From Hyphomicrobiales bacterium (lineage in GTDB: Bacteria > Pseudomonadota > Alphaproteobacteria > Rhizobiales > Rhizobiaceae), in NCBI GenBank assembly GCA_011087605.1, contig JAALLE010000007.1:1-64000 (forward strand): a stretch of DNA of 64,000 bases, written 5' to 3'. This document shows, one piece after another, positions 1 to 9,748 of the stretch (its first letter is position 1; the number at the start of each line of letters is the position of its first letter). The notes under the pieces are model-generated. The model worked only from the letters and a program-made list of their open reading frames with translations. It did not search any database and had not been told where the DNA came from. The position numbers and the translations under genes are program-made.

Positions 1-89
1 CCGTCTGATGGGCCGTCTATAAAAGCATCAGGTTGGGGTAGCTGGGTAGTTACCCTATTTGTTCAATTAATATTTCGAAAGGCGGGTAG

Positions 90-575
90 TTGCCCGAAAA
101 CCACAATATGCAGTGTTTGAACTCCAACCTGCGGATTGTCCTGTTCCAGCCGGACATTCCCGGCAATACCGGCACAATATTGCGCCTCGCGGCCTGTCTC
201 GGCTTGGCGGTAGACATCATACAACCCGCTGGGTTTAGGCTAGACGACAAAAGTTTGAGACGTGCTGGAATGGACTATCTGGAACGAGCTGCGATGCTGC
301 TGCACGACGACTGGTCGGCGTTCGAGGCGTGGCGCAGCGATGAAAAACGCCGGCTGATCGTTCTCACCACCAAAGCGGAACAAGGCTATACGGAATTTGA
401 GTACCTGCCCGGCGATTGTCTGCTTTTTGGTCGCGAATCATCTGGAGTGCCCGAATTTGTGCACGAGGTTGCCGATCAACGACTGACCATCAAAATGGGG
501 CAGACCGGACGCTCGTTAAATATTGCGATGAGTGTCGCCATGGCCACTGGTGAAGCCATCCGCCAAACCGGATAA
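90..575 (+). CDS. trmL: tRNA (cytidine(34)-2'-O)-methyltransferase (SPOUT family)
   Basis: Translation has TrmL/SPOUT motifs: LFQPDIPGNTGTILRLAACLG, LLFGRESSGVPEFVHE, RSLNIAMSVAMATGEAIRQ. Confidence 0.93.
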   Translation: MPENHNMQCLNSNLRIVLFQPDIPGNTGTILRLAACLGLAVDIIQPAGFRLDDKSLRRAGMDYLERAAMLLHDDWSAFEAWRSDEKRRLIVLTTKAEQGYTEFEYLPGDCLLFGRESSGVPEFVHEVADQRLTIKMGQTGRSLNIAMSVAMATGEAIRQTG

Positions 576-586
576 ATCAAGTTGGC

Positions 587-1144
587 CTAAGCTGGCTGAA
601 TCATATGGATGTGTGGAATGCCGGCATCGTCGAATTCATTTCCGGATATCACAAAGCCCAGCGATTGATAAAATGACGTGGCATATGTTTGAGCGTCCAA
701 TGCAATTTGAGGTGCCAGTTTGTTGTCTCGCGCAAAGCCTATGAGATGCATCATCAGCGCGCGTCCCAGTTTCATTCCGCGAAATTGCTTCATCACCACC
801 ACTCTTTGGATCTTCGCCTTGTCGCCAAATACACAAATGCGCGCCGTAGCCGCGGGGGCACCCTCCACCCTTCCCAAAAAATGATAGGCACCGTCTTCAT
901 CATGCTCATCAATTTCAAGCTCGACCGGCACCCCCTGCTCCGCGACAAACACGATATGCCGGAGGCGATAGCACGTCTGTTTATCCTCAAGCGTTTTCGC
1001 CTCCTCAATAACCATTTCTGCCACGATGCATCCTGCGCAAAATTTCCGTAGCACCCTTCCTGAGCAAAGATATTGAGCTTGTCCAGCACCCAAGTCTTGC
1101 ATGGCTCCTAGGCGATGTGGCACTGGACATGAGCAATCCAACAA
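587..1144 (-). CDS. GNAT family N-acetyltransferase (true start probably internal)
   Basis: GNAT-like core [33 protein letters not shown]...[26 protein letters not shown]...[11 protein letters not shown]. Confidence 0.85.
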   Translation of the reverse strand: MLDCSCPVPHRLGAMQDLGAGQAQYLCSGRVLRKFCAGCIVAEMVIEEAKTLEDKQTCYRLRHIVFVAEQGVPVELEIDEHDEDGAYHFLGRVEGAPAATARICVFGDKAKIQRVVVMKQFRGMKLGRALMMHLIGFARDNKLAPQIALDAQTYATSFYQSLGFVISGNEFDDAGIPHIHMIQPA

Positions 1145-1157
1145 TCAGGTCCACGAG

Positions 1158-2072
1158 ATGCGTGAAAAACCCACATTGCCCACCGGTCTGCCGGAAGATA
1201 TCGAGACCAAGAAGACCACGGCCAAAGCATGGTTTGAGGAATTGCGCACCGATATTTGTGGGCGCCTGGAGGCGCTTGAAGATGCGGTTCAGGGGCCGTT
1301 GGGCGACCGTGAGCCGGGACGGTTTGTGCGGACCCCGTGGCAGCGTGATGAAGGCAAAGGCGGCGGCGGGGTCATGTCGATGATGTCGGGCCGCGTGTTT
1401 GAAAAGGTCGGAGTTCATGTCTCGACAGTGTATGGCGAGTTTTCGCCGGAATTTCGCAAACAGATGCCGGGCGGCGACAAGGATCCAAGATTTTGGGCAT
1501 CGGGCGTTTCGCTGATTGCCCATCCGCAAAACCCCAACGTGCCAGCCGTTCACATGAACACCCGCATGGTCGTGACTTCGTCCCAGTGGTTTGGTGGTGG
1601 TGCTGACCTGACACCGGTGCTGGATGCACGACGCGATCAGGACGACGCCGATTCAATCGACTTTCATGCGGCGATGAAACGGCCCTGTGAAAGTCACGAT
1701 GTCGCGGATTATGACGACTACAAAGCCTGGTGTGACGAGTATTTTCACCTCAACCACCGCGATGAACCGCGTGGCATTGGCGGCATATTTTTTGATTATC
1801 TGCACGGCGGAGAGGCGCTCGATCAGTGGCAGCCCAATTTCGAATTTGTTCAGGACGTGGGCCGGGCTTTTGCCGATATCTATCCCGAACTGGTCAGGCG
1901 CAATATGGAAACACCGTGGGATGATGCGGCTCGTGAGGAACAATTGATCCGCCGTGGGCGCTATGTCGAGTTCAATCTGCTGCAGGACCGGGGGACAATT
2001 TTTGGATTGAAAACCGGGGGAAATGTCAATTCTATCCTGAGCAGCATGCCACCGGTTGTGAAATTTCCCTAA
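1158..2072 (+). CDS. hemF: oxygen-dependent coproporphyrinogen III oxidase
   Basis: HemF signatures: [95 protein letters not shown] opens at 1101, start chosen at MREKPTLP. Confidence 0.95.
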   Translation: MREKPTLPTGLPEDIETKKTTAKAWFEELRTDICGRLEALEDAVQGPLGDREPGRFVRTPWQRDEGKGGGGVMSMMSGRVFEKVGVHVSTVYGEFSPEFRKQMPGGDKDPRFWASGVSLIAHPQNPNVPAVHMNTRMVVTSSQWFGGGADLTPVLDARRDQDDADSIDFHAAMKRPCESHDVADYDDYKAWCDEYFHLNHRDEPRGIGGIFFDYLHGGEALDQWQPNFEFVQDVGRAFADIYPELVRRNMETPWDDAAREEQLIRRGRYVEFNLLQDRGTIFGLKTGGNVNSILSSMPPVVKFP

Positions 2073-2098
2073 ATCTCACCCTCAAGAGCGAAAAACCA

Positions 2099-2329
2099 CT
2101 ATTCCTCACCTGAGACAATCGCTTGTGATGTCCCGACGAGTTCGAATTCCTCAGCGATCTTGATACCACTTTCTTCAGCCAGCTCTCGACGCGCAGCGTC
2201 TTGAGGTTTTTCAATTGCTTCTATTGTTCCCTTCACAAGTTGCTTGCCTGCTTGGGGATGCCTGAAGGCGAGAAATTTGATAACTCCATCCTGATTACAC
2301 AGTACCATCGGGCATGCCTTGGATATCAT
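2099..2329 (-). pseudogene. truncated NUDIX hydrolase
   Basis: 76 aa with Nudix-box-like GTIEAIEKPQDAARRELAEESG, then TAG; C-terminal half of a typical NUDIX domain is missing; start overlaps the stop of the CCA gene (ATGA). Confidence 0.6.
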
Positions 2330-3537
2330 GGTCGTTTCGACAGCAGCTCATCCTTTGAGGCCGTGAAGTTGCCTTTCACCCATGAGCCTTCCAGTTGCAG
2401 CAGCTTTTCGGATATCGCCGGACCCGGCTCCATGCCGAGATCGATCAAATCACCTCCACGGAGTGGAAATTCAGGCTTTTTCCAGCGTTTGAGCCATTTT
2501 AACTGCCGCAGATATTTTTTCATCTCCGCATCGCTCTTTGCAATCGCCAAGTGCAGCGTGTCGGTGACGGCAGTTTGATTTTGCCAGTAGAGCCATTGAT
2601 TGAATGGGTCCTGCTTCAAAGACGCGTCCAGCGGTTCAACATGCACCCAGTTCTTCAAGCGAGACTTGACCTTGTTGGGCAGCTTCAGGCGGTCGCTGAT
2701 CGCCAATATTCGCTCTTCCATGGGGGGAATGATCGCCATCAGTCGCAACAGACCGTCAACTTGCCAGCCATGTTGACGCTCAGCTTCCATCAGACCGGGC
2801 AAGGCATCGATTCCCCATTTTTCAGTCTCTGGCAACACCGCCGACAGCACGCCAGTCTGACGCATCCACAATATCGCCCGGCTGGGGTCCGGGGCCGCCA
2901 GCAATCTGGATAATTCGTGCCAGATACGTTCCGCAGAAAGCTCTGACAATCCACCCTTTAAGCGCGTACAGGCCTTCAATCCTTCCGCATCCGGGCGAAA
3001 CTTTCCATACCAGGCAAAGAAACGAAAAAATCGCAATATGCGCAGATAATCTTCTCGAATGCGCGTCTCTGCGTCGTCAATAAAGCGTACCGTTTGCGAC
3101 AGCACATCCTGCATTCCACCGAGCGGGTCATAAACCGTGCCATCGGCATTCAAATAAAGCGCGTTGATGGTCAGATCGCGGCGGCGGGCGTCATCGACCC
3201 AATCGGTGCCATAAAGAACCTTTGCATGCCGCCCATCGGTCTCAATGTCACGCCGCAAGGTTGTGACCTCATAGGCGTCGCCATCAAGCACGACCGTTAC
3301 CGTGCCGTGTTCAATGCCGGTCGGCACCGATTTATGGCCGGCTGCCTGCATCCTTAATATGACATCGCGTGGCACCAGGTTCGTCGCAATATCCACGTCC
3401 GAAATAGGTTGATCGAGCAAAGCGTTGCGTACCGCGCCGCCAGCGATACGCGCCTCACCGTTTTCCTCGTTAAGTAGTCGCAACAATTCCTGCAGGCTGG
3501 GACTTGTGATCCAGTCCTGGTCAATACGTTCAGCCAT
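2326..3537 (-). CDS. cca: CCA tRNA nucleotidyltransferase
   Basis: Nucleotidyltransferase motifs ARIAGGAVRNALLDQPISDVDIATNL, RRRDLTINALYLNADGTVYDPLGGMQDV, RFIDDAETRIREDYLRILRFFRFFAWYG. Confidence 0.93.
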   Translation of the reverse strand: MAERIDQDWITSPSLQELLRLLNEENGEARIAGGAVRNALLDQPISDVDIATNLVPRDVILRMQAAGHKSVPTGIEHGTVTVVLDGDAYEVTTLRRDIETDGRHAKVLYGTDWVDDARRRDLTINALYLNADGTVYDPLGGMQDVLSQTVRFIDDAETRIREDYLRILRFFRFFAWYGKFRPDAEGLKACTRLKGGLSELSAERIWHELSRLLAAPDPSRAILWMRQTGVLSAVLPETEKWGIDALPGLMEAERQHGWQVDGLLRLMAIIPPMEERILAISDRLKLPNKVKSRLKNWVHVEPLDASLKQDPFNQWLYWQNQTAVTDTLHLAIAKSDAEMKKYLRQLKWLKRWKKPEFPLRGGDLIDLGMEPGPAISEKLLQLEGSWVKGNFTASKDELLSKRP

Positions 3538-4210
3538 CCGCCTCTGCCACTCCGTAAAGCCGTTCCTGCACCATGCGAATTATGCCCGCTGTGACCCCCC
3601 AAATGCGCCGCTCAACAGGCGGTTCCACCGCTTCATCGGCAAACGGCATGACGTAGTAATATACCTTCTTGTCCTCCCAGAGCCGGCTTTCGCGCGCGTG
3701 GTTTTTTTGATCCATCAAGAACCCAAGCGGCACTTCAAATGCTGCCGCGACCTCATCTTCGCTCAATGTCAGTCGCGGTTCGCCACGCACCATGCCGATC
3801 ACCGGCGATATGCAATATCCTGAACCGGAAAAATAGGGACCGAAGGTTCCAATTATGTCGACCTGGGCCGAATCCAGACCAACTTCTTCCTCGGCTTCTC
3901 GCAATGCGGCCTCTTCCGGCGATTCGCCAGGATCTATTTTTCCACCAGGAAAAGCCACCTGCCCGCTGTGAGCCGACAGGTGTTCGGTACGCTGGGTCAG
4001 CAATATTGTTGCCTCTCCACCCCGGTCGATGACCGGAATAAGCACCGCTGCAGGTTTGAACTGACGGCCCTCCACCATCATCGGATGGTTGGGGTTCATC
4101 GCCTGATCACCACCAATTGCCGCAAACAGATCGGCGCGGCTGGCAAATCGTTCCAACACGCGCTTTTCAAACGCCTCAAAACCATAAATGTCCGGGGTCA
4201 GGTAGTCCAA
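3530..4210 (-). CDS. CoA pyrophosphatase (NUDIX)
   Basis: VAFPGGKIDPGESPEEAALREAEEEVGLD Nudix box; position between DUF1285 and cca genes. Confidence 0.9.
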   Translation of the reverse strand: MDYLTPDIYGFEAFEKRVLERFASRADLFAAIGGDQAMNPNHPMMVEGRQFKPAAVLIPVIDRGGEATILLTQRTEHLSAHSGQVAFPGGKIDPGESPEEAALREAEEEVGLDSAQVDIIGTFGPYFSGSGYCISPVIGMVRGEPRLTLSEDEVAAAFEVPLGFLMDQKNHARESRLWEDKKVYYYVMPFADEAVEPPVERRIWGVTAGIIRMVQERLYGVAEADG

Positions 4211-4212
4211 GA

Positions 4213-4839
4213 TCAGGCGCTCAACTCAGCTAGTTTGTCAGACGGCATAATTGGGAATATCTCGCCCATCGACCTCAGCACAAACATGGTTGTGCCGTTA
4301 ACTTCAAGCTCCTCGCCATGGGAGATCAATTCATACATGACCGGTCGTGCCAACAGTGCTTCCAGCCGACCACGGACCAGAACGTATGGCTTGAGTTGGT
4401 CCGTTTCTCCAATAATATCAAAGCGCAATGGATTGTCCGGCCCGCATTCCACAAGGTCTCCAACATTTGTACGGAAGGTCAGAACCTGCTCATCTGCCTT
4501 TCCTGCAGCATTCATTTCGACCGCCACGAATGGCGCATCCTCAACAGTAATGCCAACCTTTTCAACCGGTGTCACCAGATAGGTTTTGCCATCCTCGTCC
4601 TTGCGCAGCACAGTTGAAAACAACCGCACCAGTGGTGCCCGGCCAATCGGCGTGCCCATGTAAAACCATGTACCGTCGCGCTTGATGACGATATCCAGAT
4701 CGCCACAAAATTCAGGATGCCACTTGTCCACAGGTGGCAATCCTGCACCGGCGTGACTGGCCCGTGACACCAGCGCTTCCAGTGCCCCTGTCGGGCTATC
4801 TGCAGATTTCGATTTTTCACCCATATTCGGCTCCTGCAT
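4213..4839 (-). CDS. DUF1285 domain-containing protein
   Basis: Family-like DIVIKRDGTWFYMGTPIGRAPLVRLFSTVLRKDEDGKTYLVTPVEKVGI. Confidence 0.88.
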   Translation of the reverse strand: MQEPNMGEKSKSADSPTGALEALVSRASHAGAGLPPVDKWHPEFCGDLDIVIKRDGTWFYMGTPIGRAPLVRLFSTVLRKDEDGKTYLVTPVEKVGITVEDAPFVAVEMNAAGKADEQVLTFRTNVGDLVECGPDNPLRFDIIGETDQLKPYVLVRGRLEALLARPVMYELISHGEELEVNGTTMFVLRSMGEIFPIMPSDKLAELSA

Positions 4840-4960
4840 GTTATCATGCCACGGTCATAGTCTTGGCCCAAACTTGGGCATAGTCACGAAATAGTGGCTA
4901 TTGTCACGCTTGTCAGCATGGCAGACTAAGTCAACCCGAATTCTCCCACGAGAGTGCAGC

Positions 4961-5971
4961 ATGAGTGAAATGACCAAAATCACCGAAGCCGATGAAAAAG
5001 CCATTATTGCAGAGGCTGAATCAGCAGTTGAGACAGTCGCCCAGGCGCGCGACGCCATTTCCAAAGTGATTTATGGACAAAAAGATGTCGTGGAAAACTC
5101 GCTGACCACGATATTTGCCGGAGGTCACGCCCTGCTCGTCGGCGTACCCGGACTGGCGAAGACCAAGCTGGTGGAAACGCTGGGCACGGTTTTGGGCCTC
5201 GAGGCCAGCCGCATCCAGTTTACGCCCGATCTGATGCCGTCCGATATTATCGGGTCGGAGATTCTTGATCAGGACGCCGATGGCAAACGCTCCTTTAGAT
5301 TTGTCAAAGGCCCGATATTTGCACAATTGCTGATGGCCGATGAAATCAACCGCGCCTCGCCGCGCACCCAGTCCGCTTTGCTGCAGTCGATGCAGGAATA
5401 TCACGTCACAATTGCCGGTGAACGGCATGACCTGCCAAGTCCGTTTCATGTGCTGGCCACTCAAAACCCGTTGGAACAGGAAGGTACCTACCCACTGCCG
5501 GAAGCTCAGTTGGACCGGTTTTTGATGCAAATCGATGTTGATTACCCTGATCTTGATGCTGAGCGGCAAATCCTGTTGGAAACAACTGGCGCCGACGAAG
5601 CTGTGGCCGAACAGGCTATGGAGTTGAGCCAATTGACCGATATTCAGGCCCTGGTGCGCCGTATGCCTGTTGGTGAAAGCGTCCTTGAAGCCATTCTTGG
5701 TCTCGTTCGGTCCGCACGTCCAGGAGCCGAAGACCAAAGCGACTCAACCCGTCACATCGCCTGGGGACCTGGTCCCCGTGCCTCGCAGGCTTTGATGCTG
5801 ACGGTTCGTGCCCGGGCATTGCTGGATGGCAGGTTGGCCCCATCTGTTGATGATGTCGTGGCACTCGCTGAACCTGTCCTTCAACACCGCATGGCGCTCA
5901 ATTTTGGTGCCCGTGCAGAGGGAATTGGCGTTCGACAGGTGATTGGCGATTTGAAGCAACGGTGGATGTGA
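4961..5971 (+). CDS. MoxR family AAA+ ATPase
   Basis: GVPGLAKTKLVETLG Walker A, LLMADEINRASPRTQSALLQSMQE, FHVLATQNPLEQEGTYPLPEAQLDRFLM; start ATG at 4961. Confidence 0.94.
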   Translation: MSEMTKITEADEKAIIAEAESAVETVAQARDAISKVIYGQKDVVENSLTTIFAGGHALLVGVPGLAKTKLVETLGTVLGLEASRIQFTPDLMPSDIIGSEILDQDADGKRSFRFVKGPIFAQLLMADEINRASPRTQSALLQSMQEYHVTIAGERHDLPSPFHVLATQNPLEQEGTYPLPEAQLDRFLMQIDVDYPDLDAERQILLETTGADEAVAEQAMELSQLTDIQALVRRMPVGESVLEAILGLVRSARPGAEDQSDSTRHIAWGPGPRASQALMLTVRARALLDGRLAPSVDDVVALAEPVLQHRMALNFGARAEGIGVRQVIGDLKQRWM

Positions 5972-5981
5972 GGTCACTGAA

Positions 5982-6890
5982 TTGGCACTGACAATCGGCA
6001 GCGCTGTTCCGTCAGAAACTGGCACAAGTGTTCTTGCGCGTGCCCGTGAACGGGCGTCGCTTATTCCGGACCTGCTGATTGAAGCCCAACGCATCGCCAA
6101 TACGGTGACCAATGGCTGGCATGGCCGCCGCCGACGGGGTAACGGCGATACCTTCTGGCAGTTCCGGCCCTACGATCAGGGTGAAAGCATGACCCGCATC
6201 GACTGGCGTCGCTCGGCGCGAGACGATTCCGTTTATGTGAGGGATCAGGAGTGGGAAGCCGCTCATACAGTGTGGATTTGGGCCGATAGTTCACCCTCAA
6301 TGCTGTTCAAGAGCGAAGCCGCCCAGGTTTCCAAGCAATCCAGAGCCTTGGTTTTGGCTTTGGCGATGACCGAAATTCTGGCCAAAAGCGGTGAGCGCGT
6401 GGGCTGGCCGGGCATCACAAATGCCCTGTCGAGCCGGGTGGCAGCAGAACGCATTGCTGCTGAGCTGATGGTTGCAACACCCGATGATGATCTGGCATTC
6501 CCGCCATTGGCGAATATTCGCCGTCGCTCGGAACTGATCGTCATCTCAGACTTTCTTGAGCCGATCGATACAACGCTTGGTCGCATCAACGAGGCAGCCG
6601 AACAGGGCATTCATGGAAGTCTGATTCATGTCGTTGATCCGGCCGAAGAACGCTTTCCCTATTCGGGGCGAACCGAATTCACCGATCCGGAAAGCGGCAA
6701 CAAGCTGACTTTTGGCCGGGCCGAAACTCTGGCTGACGAGTATGCAACGCTGTTTAAGGCCCGCCGGGATGCACTTGCCCAACAATGCAAGCGATTGGGG
6801 TGGAACTATATCGTCCATCATTCTGATAATCTGGCGTCCACGGCACTTGTGGCCCTGCATGTGCGGCTGTCTGGCGAGGCGCTGTCATGA
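5982..6890 (+). CDS. DUF58 domain-containing protein
   Basis: NGWHGRRRRGNGDTFWQFRPYDQGESMTRIDWRRSARDDSVYVRDQEWE; downstream of MoxR; TTG start. Confidence 0.92.
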   Translation: MALTIGSAVPSETGTSVLARARERASLIPDLLIEAQRIANTVTNGWHGRRRRGNGDTFWQFRPYDQGESMTRIDWRRSARDDSVYVRDQEWEAAHTVWIWADSSPSMLFKSEAAQVSKQSRALVLALAMTEILAKSGERVGWPGITNALSSRVAAERIAAELMVATPDDDLAFPPLANIRRRSELIVISDFLEPIDTTLGRINEAAEQGIHGSLIHVVDPAEERFPYSGRTEFTDPESGNKLTFGRAETLADEYATLFKARRDALAQQCKRLGWNYIVHHSDNLASTALVALHVRLSGEALS

Positions 6891-9748
6891 GTTTGCTGGG
6901 TCTGACATTCACGTCTCCTTTGATATTGTTTAGCCTTTTGAGCCTGCCTTTGATCTGGTGGCTTTTGCGTCTGACCCCGCCCCGTCCGAAACAGGAAGTC
7001 TTTCCGCCAACCCCTATTCTGGAAGAAATTGGTCAGCGTGAAGAAACACCGGCCCAAAGCCCCTGGTGGCTGACATTGTTACGGCTGCTCATGGCGGCGC
7101 TGGTAATCGGTGCGCTGGCGGAGCCAGTCTGGAACGCGCAAGACAAATCCATAACTGGTACCGGACCGGTTTTGATTGTCTTGGATAATGGCTGGGCAGC
7201 CGGCCCGAATTGGCAGGAACGCGCTGCCACAGCTGAAAAACTGCTGTCGCAGGCGGCAGACGATTCACGACCAACTGCGCTGATCTTCTCCACAGACGGC
7301 GCCAAGGCCGATGTTACGACAGTTCGCGCACAACAGCTTCTGGAAGTGGTAAAGGCAGCACAACCTCAACCTTTGCCGGTTGATTACACGGCCCTGGCCG
7401 AACGAATTCGCGAGAGCTCCGTTGGGTTTGATACTCTGGTCTGGCTTTCCAGTGGTTTGGCCCATGCGGGGGCTGATGAATTCGTCGAGGCCATAGACGG
7501 ACTGAACATTCCGCAAATTGTATATTACGCCCCAGCCACTAATAATCTGCAGGTGCTGACTCAGATCAACAATGCGCCCGAAGCACTGGTTGCCCGGGTG
7601 GAGCGACCAGATATCGAAGGTTCAAATACGGGCACTGCAACCGCCTTCGATCAAAAAGGCCGCTCGATTGCCAGTTCCAGTTTTGAGTTCACCGGCGAGG
7701 ACAGAGCCGCAGAGATTCGCTTTGTTCTACCGGTTGAACTGCGCAATGAAATCACCCGAATCGCGATTGACAACAACGGCCAGGCGGGGGCGGTGCAATT
7801 GCTTGATGAACGCTTCCGGCGGCGGCGTGTTGGTCTCGTCTCCGGAGGTAAAGCCGATCAGGCACAGCCTTTGTTGTCACCCCTTTATTATATTTCCCGC
7901 GCCCTCAACCCGTTCAGCGAAGTGCGCGAAGCGCGCGATGCAAATGTCGCGCAAGCGGTTCCCCAACTGATTGAAGAAAACGTCTCTACCATGGTGTTGG
8001 CGGATATCGGCACGTTACCCGATGCAACGCTGGAACAGTTGGAGAAATGGGTCGACAGCGGCGGAATGCTGGTGCGTTTTGCCGGACCGCGTCTTGCCAG
8101 CGCCCCCGATGATACGCTGGTACCGGTGGAACTGCGGCGCGGTGGTCGCAGTCTTGGTGGCACCCTGACCTGGGGAACACCGCAGCCGCTGACGAAATTT
8201 GAGGTCAACAGCCCGTTTGAAGGCATTACCGTTCCCGAAGATGTCGAAGTGACAAGACAGGTATTGGCGGAACCGGATATTGATCTGATCGAAAAAACAT
8301 GGGCCAGCCTGGCCGATGGAACACCACTGGTAACGGCCAGTCAGCGCGGTCAGGGCTGGATCGTTCTGTTCCATGTGACGGCGGATGCGAGCTGGTCTAA
8401 TCTTCCCCTGTCCGGGGTCTTTGTAGACATGTTGCGGCGCATAGTTGCGGTCTCCAACGGCGCGATTGCAGCCGACAAGACCCGCTCGACGACCGCTGCT
8501 TCTGCTGGCCCGGCAGTGGAAGAAGAGACCGAAAGCGTTGCCCTGCCCCCATTATCCATGATCGATGGCTTTGGATCGCTGACCGCGCCAGCCACAACGG
8601 TGAGACCGCTGCAGATTGGGGCCCAATCGACCATTCAGATCAGCGCGGATAATCCACCGGGAACCTATGGAACAAGTGATGCCTATGTCGCGATCAACCT
8701 GTTCTCGGAGCCAGCCGACCTCAGCCTGATCGATAGCGCCAAACTGCCAGCCAGCACTCAAAAAGGAAGTTATCAGACTGAAAGCGACTTTGAGTTGAAG
8801 TCGTGGCTGCTTGCAGCTGCCATATTACTGCTCGCCCTGGATTGCCTGGCAGTGTTGTGGATGGCCGGCGCCCTGCGCCGCATTCCGCAATTTGCCGCTG
8901 TTCTCCTGGTCGGTGGTCTGACCATCGCTGTTGCTGTCGCGATTCCTCTACATCGGGCGCAAGCTCAGGAATCAACTGGTGCCGCCGCCCCCGCAGCGGC
9001 GATAGATTTTGAAGATACGCTGCGCACCCGTCTGGCCTACGTCATAACTGGAGATGCACAACTCGACAGTCTCAGCAAAAAGGGATTGACCGGCCTTACC
9101 AATTTTATTGCTTCGCGCACCTCACTGGAACCGGGGCAACCGGTGGGCGTTGACATTTCCAAGGACGAACTTGCCTTCTATCCGCTGCTTTACTGGCCAA
9201 TCACCACGATGGGGACGGTGCCTGACGACAAGACGATGGCACGGGTTGATGCTTTCATGAAAAGCGGCGGCAGCGTGTTGTTTGATACACGCGATCAATT
9301 GCAGGGTGGATTTGGCAGTCGCCGGATCTCCAGTGAAACGCAGCGGCTGCGGGAAATACTGCTTTCGCTGGACATTCCACCACTGGAGCCGGTGCCAGAC
9401 GATCACGTCCTGACCCGCGCATTTTATCTTTTGAGCGTATTTCCTGGCCGATATCTGGAAGGCAAATTGTGGGTTGAAACATCAGAAGCCCGGGAAGCCG
9501 ACGCAGTCGACCGCCCGACGCGTCAGGGGGATGGGGTTTCCTCTATCCTGATCACGTCCAATGACATGGCCGGGGCCTGGGCAATAGAAGCTGACGGGTC
9601 TGCCAGCCTGCCGGTCGTGCCGCCCAACCCGACCCAGCGCACCTATGCCTATCGCACCGGCGTCAACATCGTCATGTACACGTTGACGGGTAACTACAAA
9701 TCCGATCAGGTCCATATTCCAGCGCTTCTGGAAAGGCTGGGCCAATGA
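6887..9748 (+). CDS. BatA N-terminal / DUF4159 domain membrane protein
   Basis: N-terminal TM FTSPLILFSLLSLPLIWWLLRLTPPRPKQEVFPPTPIL; C-terminal LAYVITGD...FYPLLYWPI...SGGSVLFDTRDQ...VFPGRYLEG typical of DUF4159; 4-nt overlap with DUF58 gene. Confidence 0.88.
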   Translation: MSLLGLTFTSPLILFSLLSLPLIWWLLRLTPPRPKQEVFPPTPILEEIGQREETPAQSPWWLTLLRLLMAALVIGALAEPVWNAQDKSITGTGPVLIVLDNGWAAGPNWQERAATAEKLLSQAADDSRPTALIFSTDGAKADVTTVRAQQLLEVVKAAQPQPLPVDYTALAERIRESSVGFDTLVWLSSGLAHAGADEFVEAIDGLNIPQIVYYAPATNNLQVLTQINNAPEALVARVERPDIEGSNTGTATAFDQKGRSIASSSFEFTGEDRAAEIRFVLPVELRNEITRIAIDNNGQAGAVQLLDERFRRRRVGLVSGGKADQAQPLLSPLYYISRALNPFSEVREARDANVAQAVPQLIEENVSTMVLADIGTLPDATLEQLEKWVDSGGMLVRFAGPRLASAPDDTLVPVELRRGGRSLGGTLTWGTPQPLTKFEVNSPFEGITVPEDVEVTRQVLAEPDIDLIEKTWASLADGTPLVTASQRGQGWIVLFHVTADASWSNLPLSGVFVDMLRRIVAVSNGAIAADKTRSTTAASAGPAVEEETESVALPPLSMIDGFGSLTAPATTVRPLQIGAQSTIQISADNPPGTYGTSDAYVAINLFSEPADLSLIDSAKLPASTQKGSYQTESDFELKSWLLAAAILLLALDCLAVLWMAGALRRIPQFAAVLLVGGLTIAVAVAIPLHRAQAQESTGAAAPAAAIDFEDTLRTRLAYVITGDAQLDSLSKKGLTGLTNFIASRTSLEPGQPVGVDISKDELAFYPLLYWPITTMGTVPDDKTMARVDAFMKSGGSVLFDTRDQLQGGFGSRRISSETQRLREILLSLDIPPLEPVPDDHVLTRAFYLLSVFPGRYLEGKLWVETSEAREADAVDRPTRQGDGVSSILITSNDMAGAWAIEADGSASLPVVPPNPTQRTYAYRTGVNIVMYTLTGNYKSDQVHIPALLERLGQ

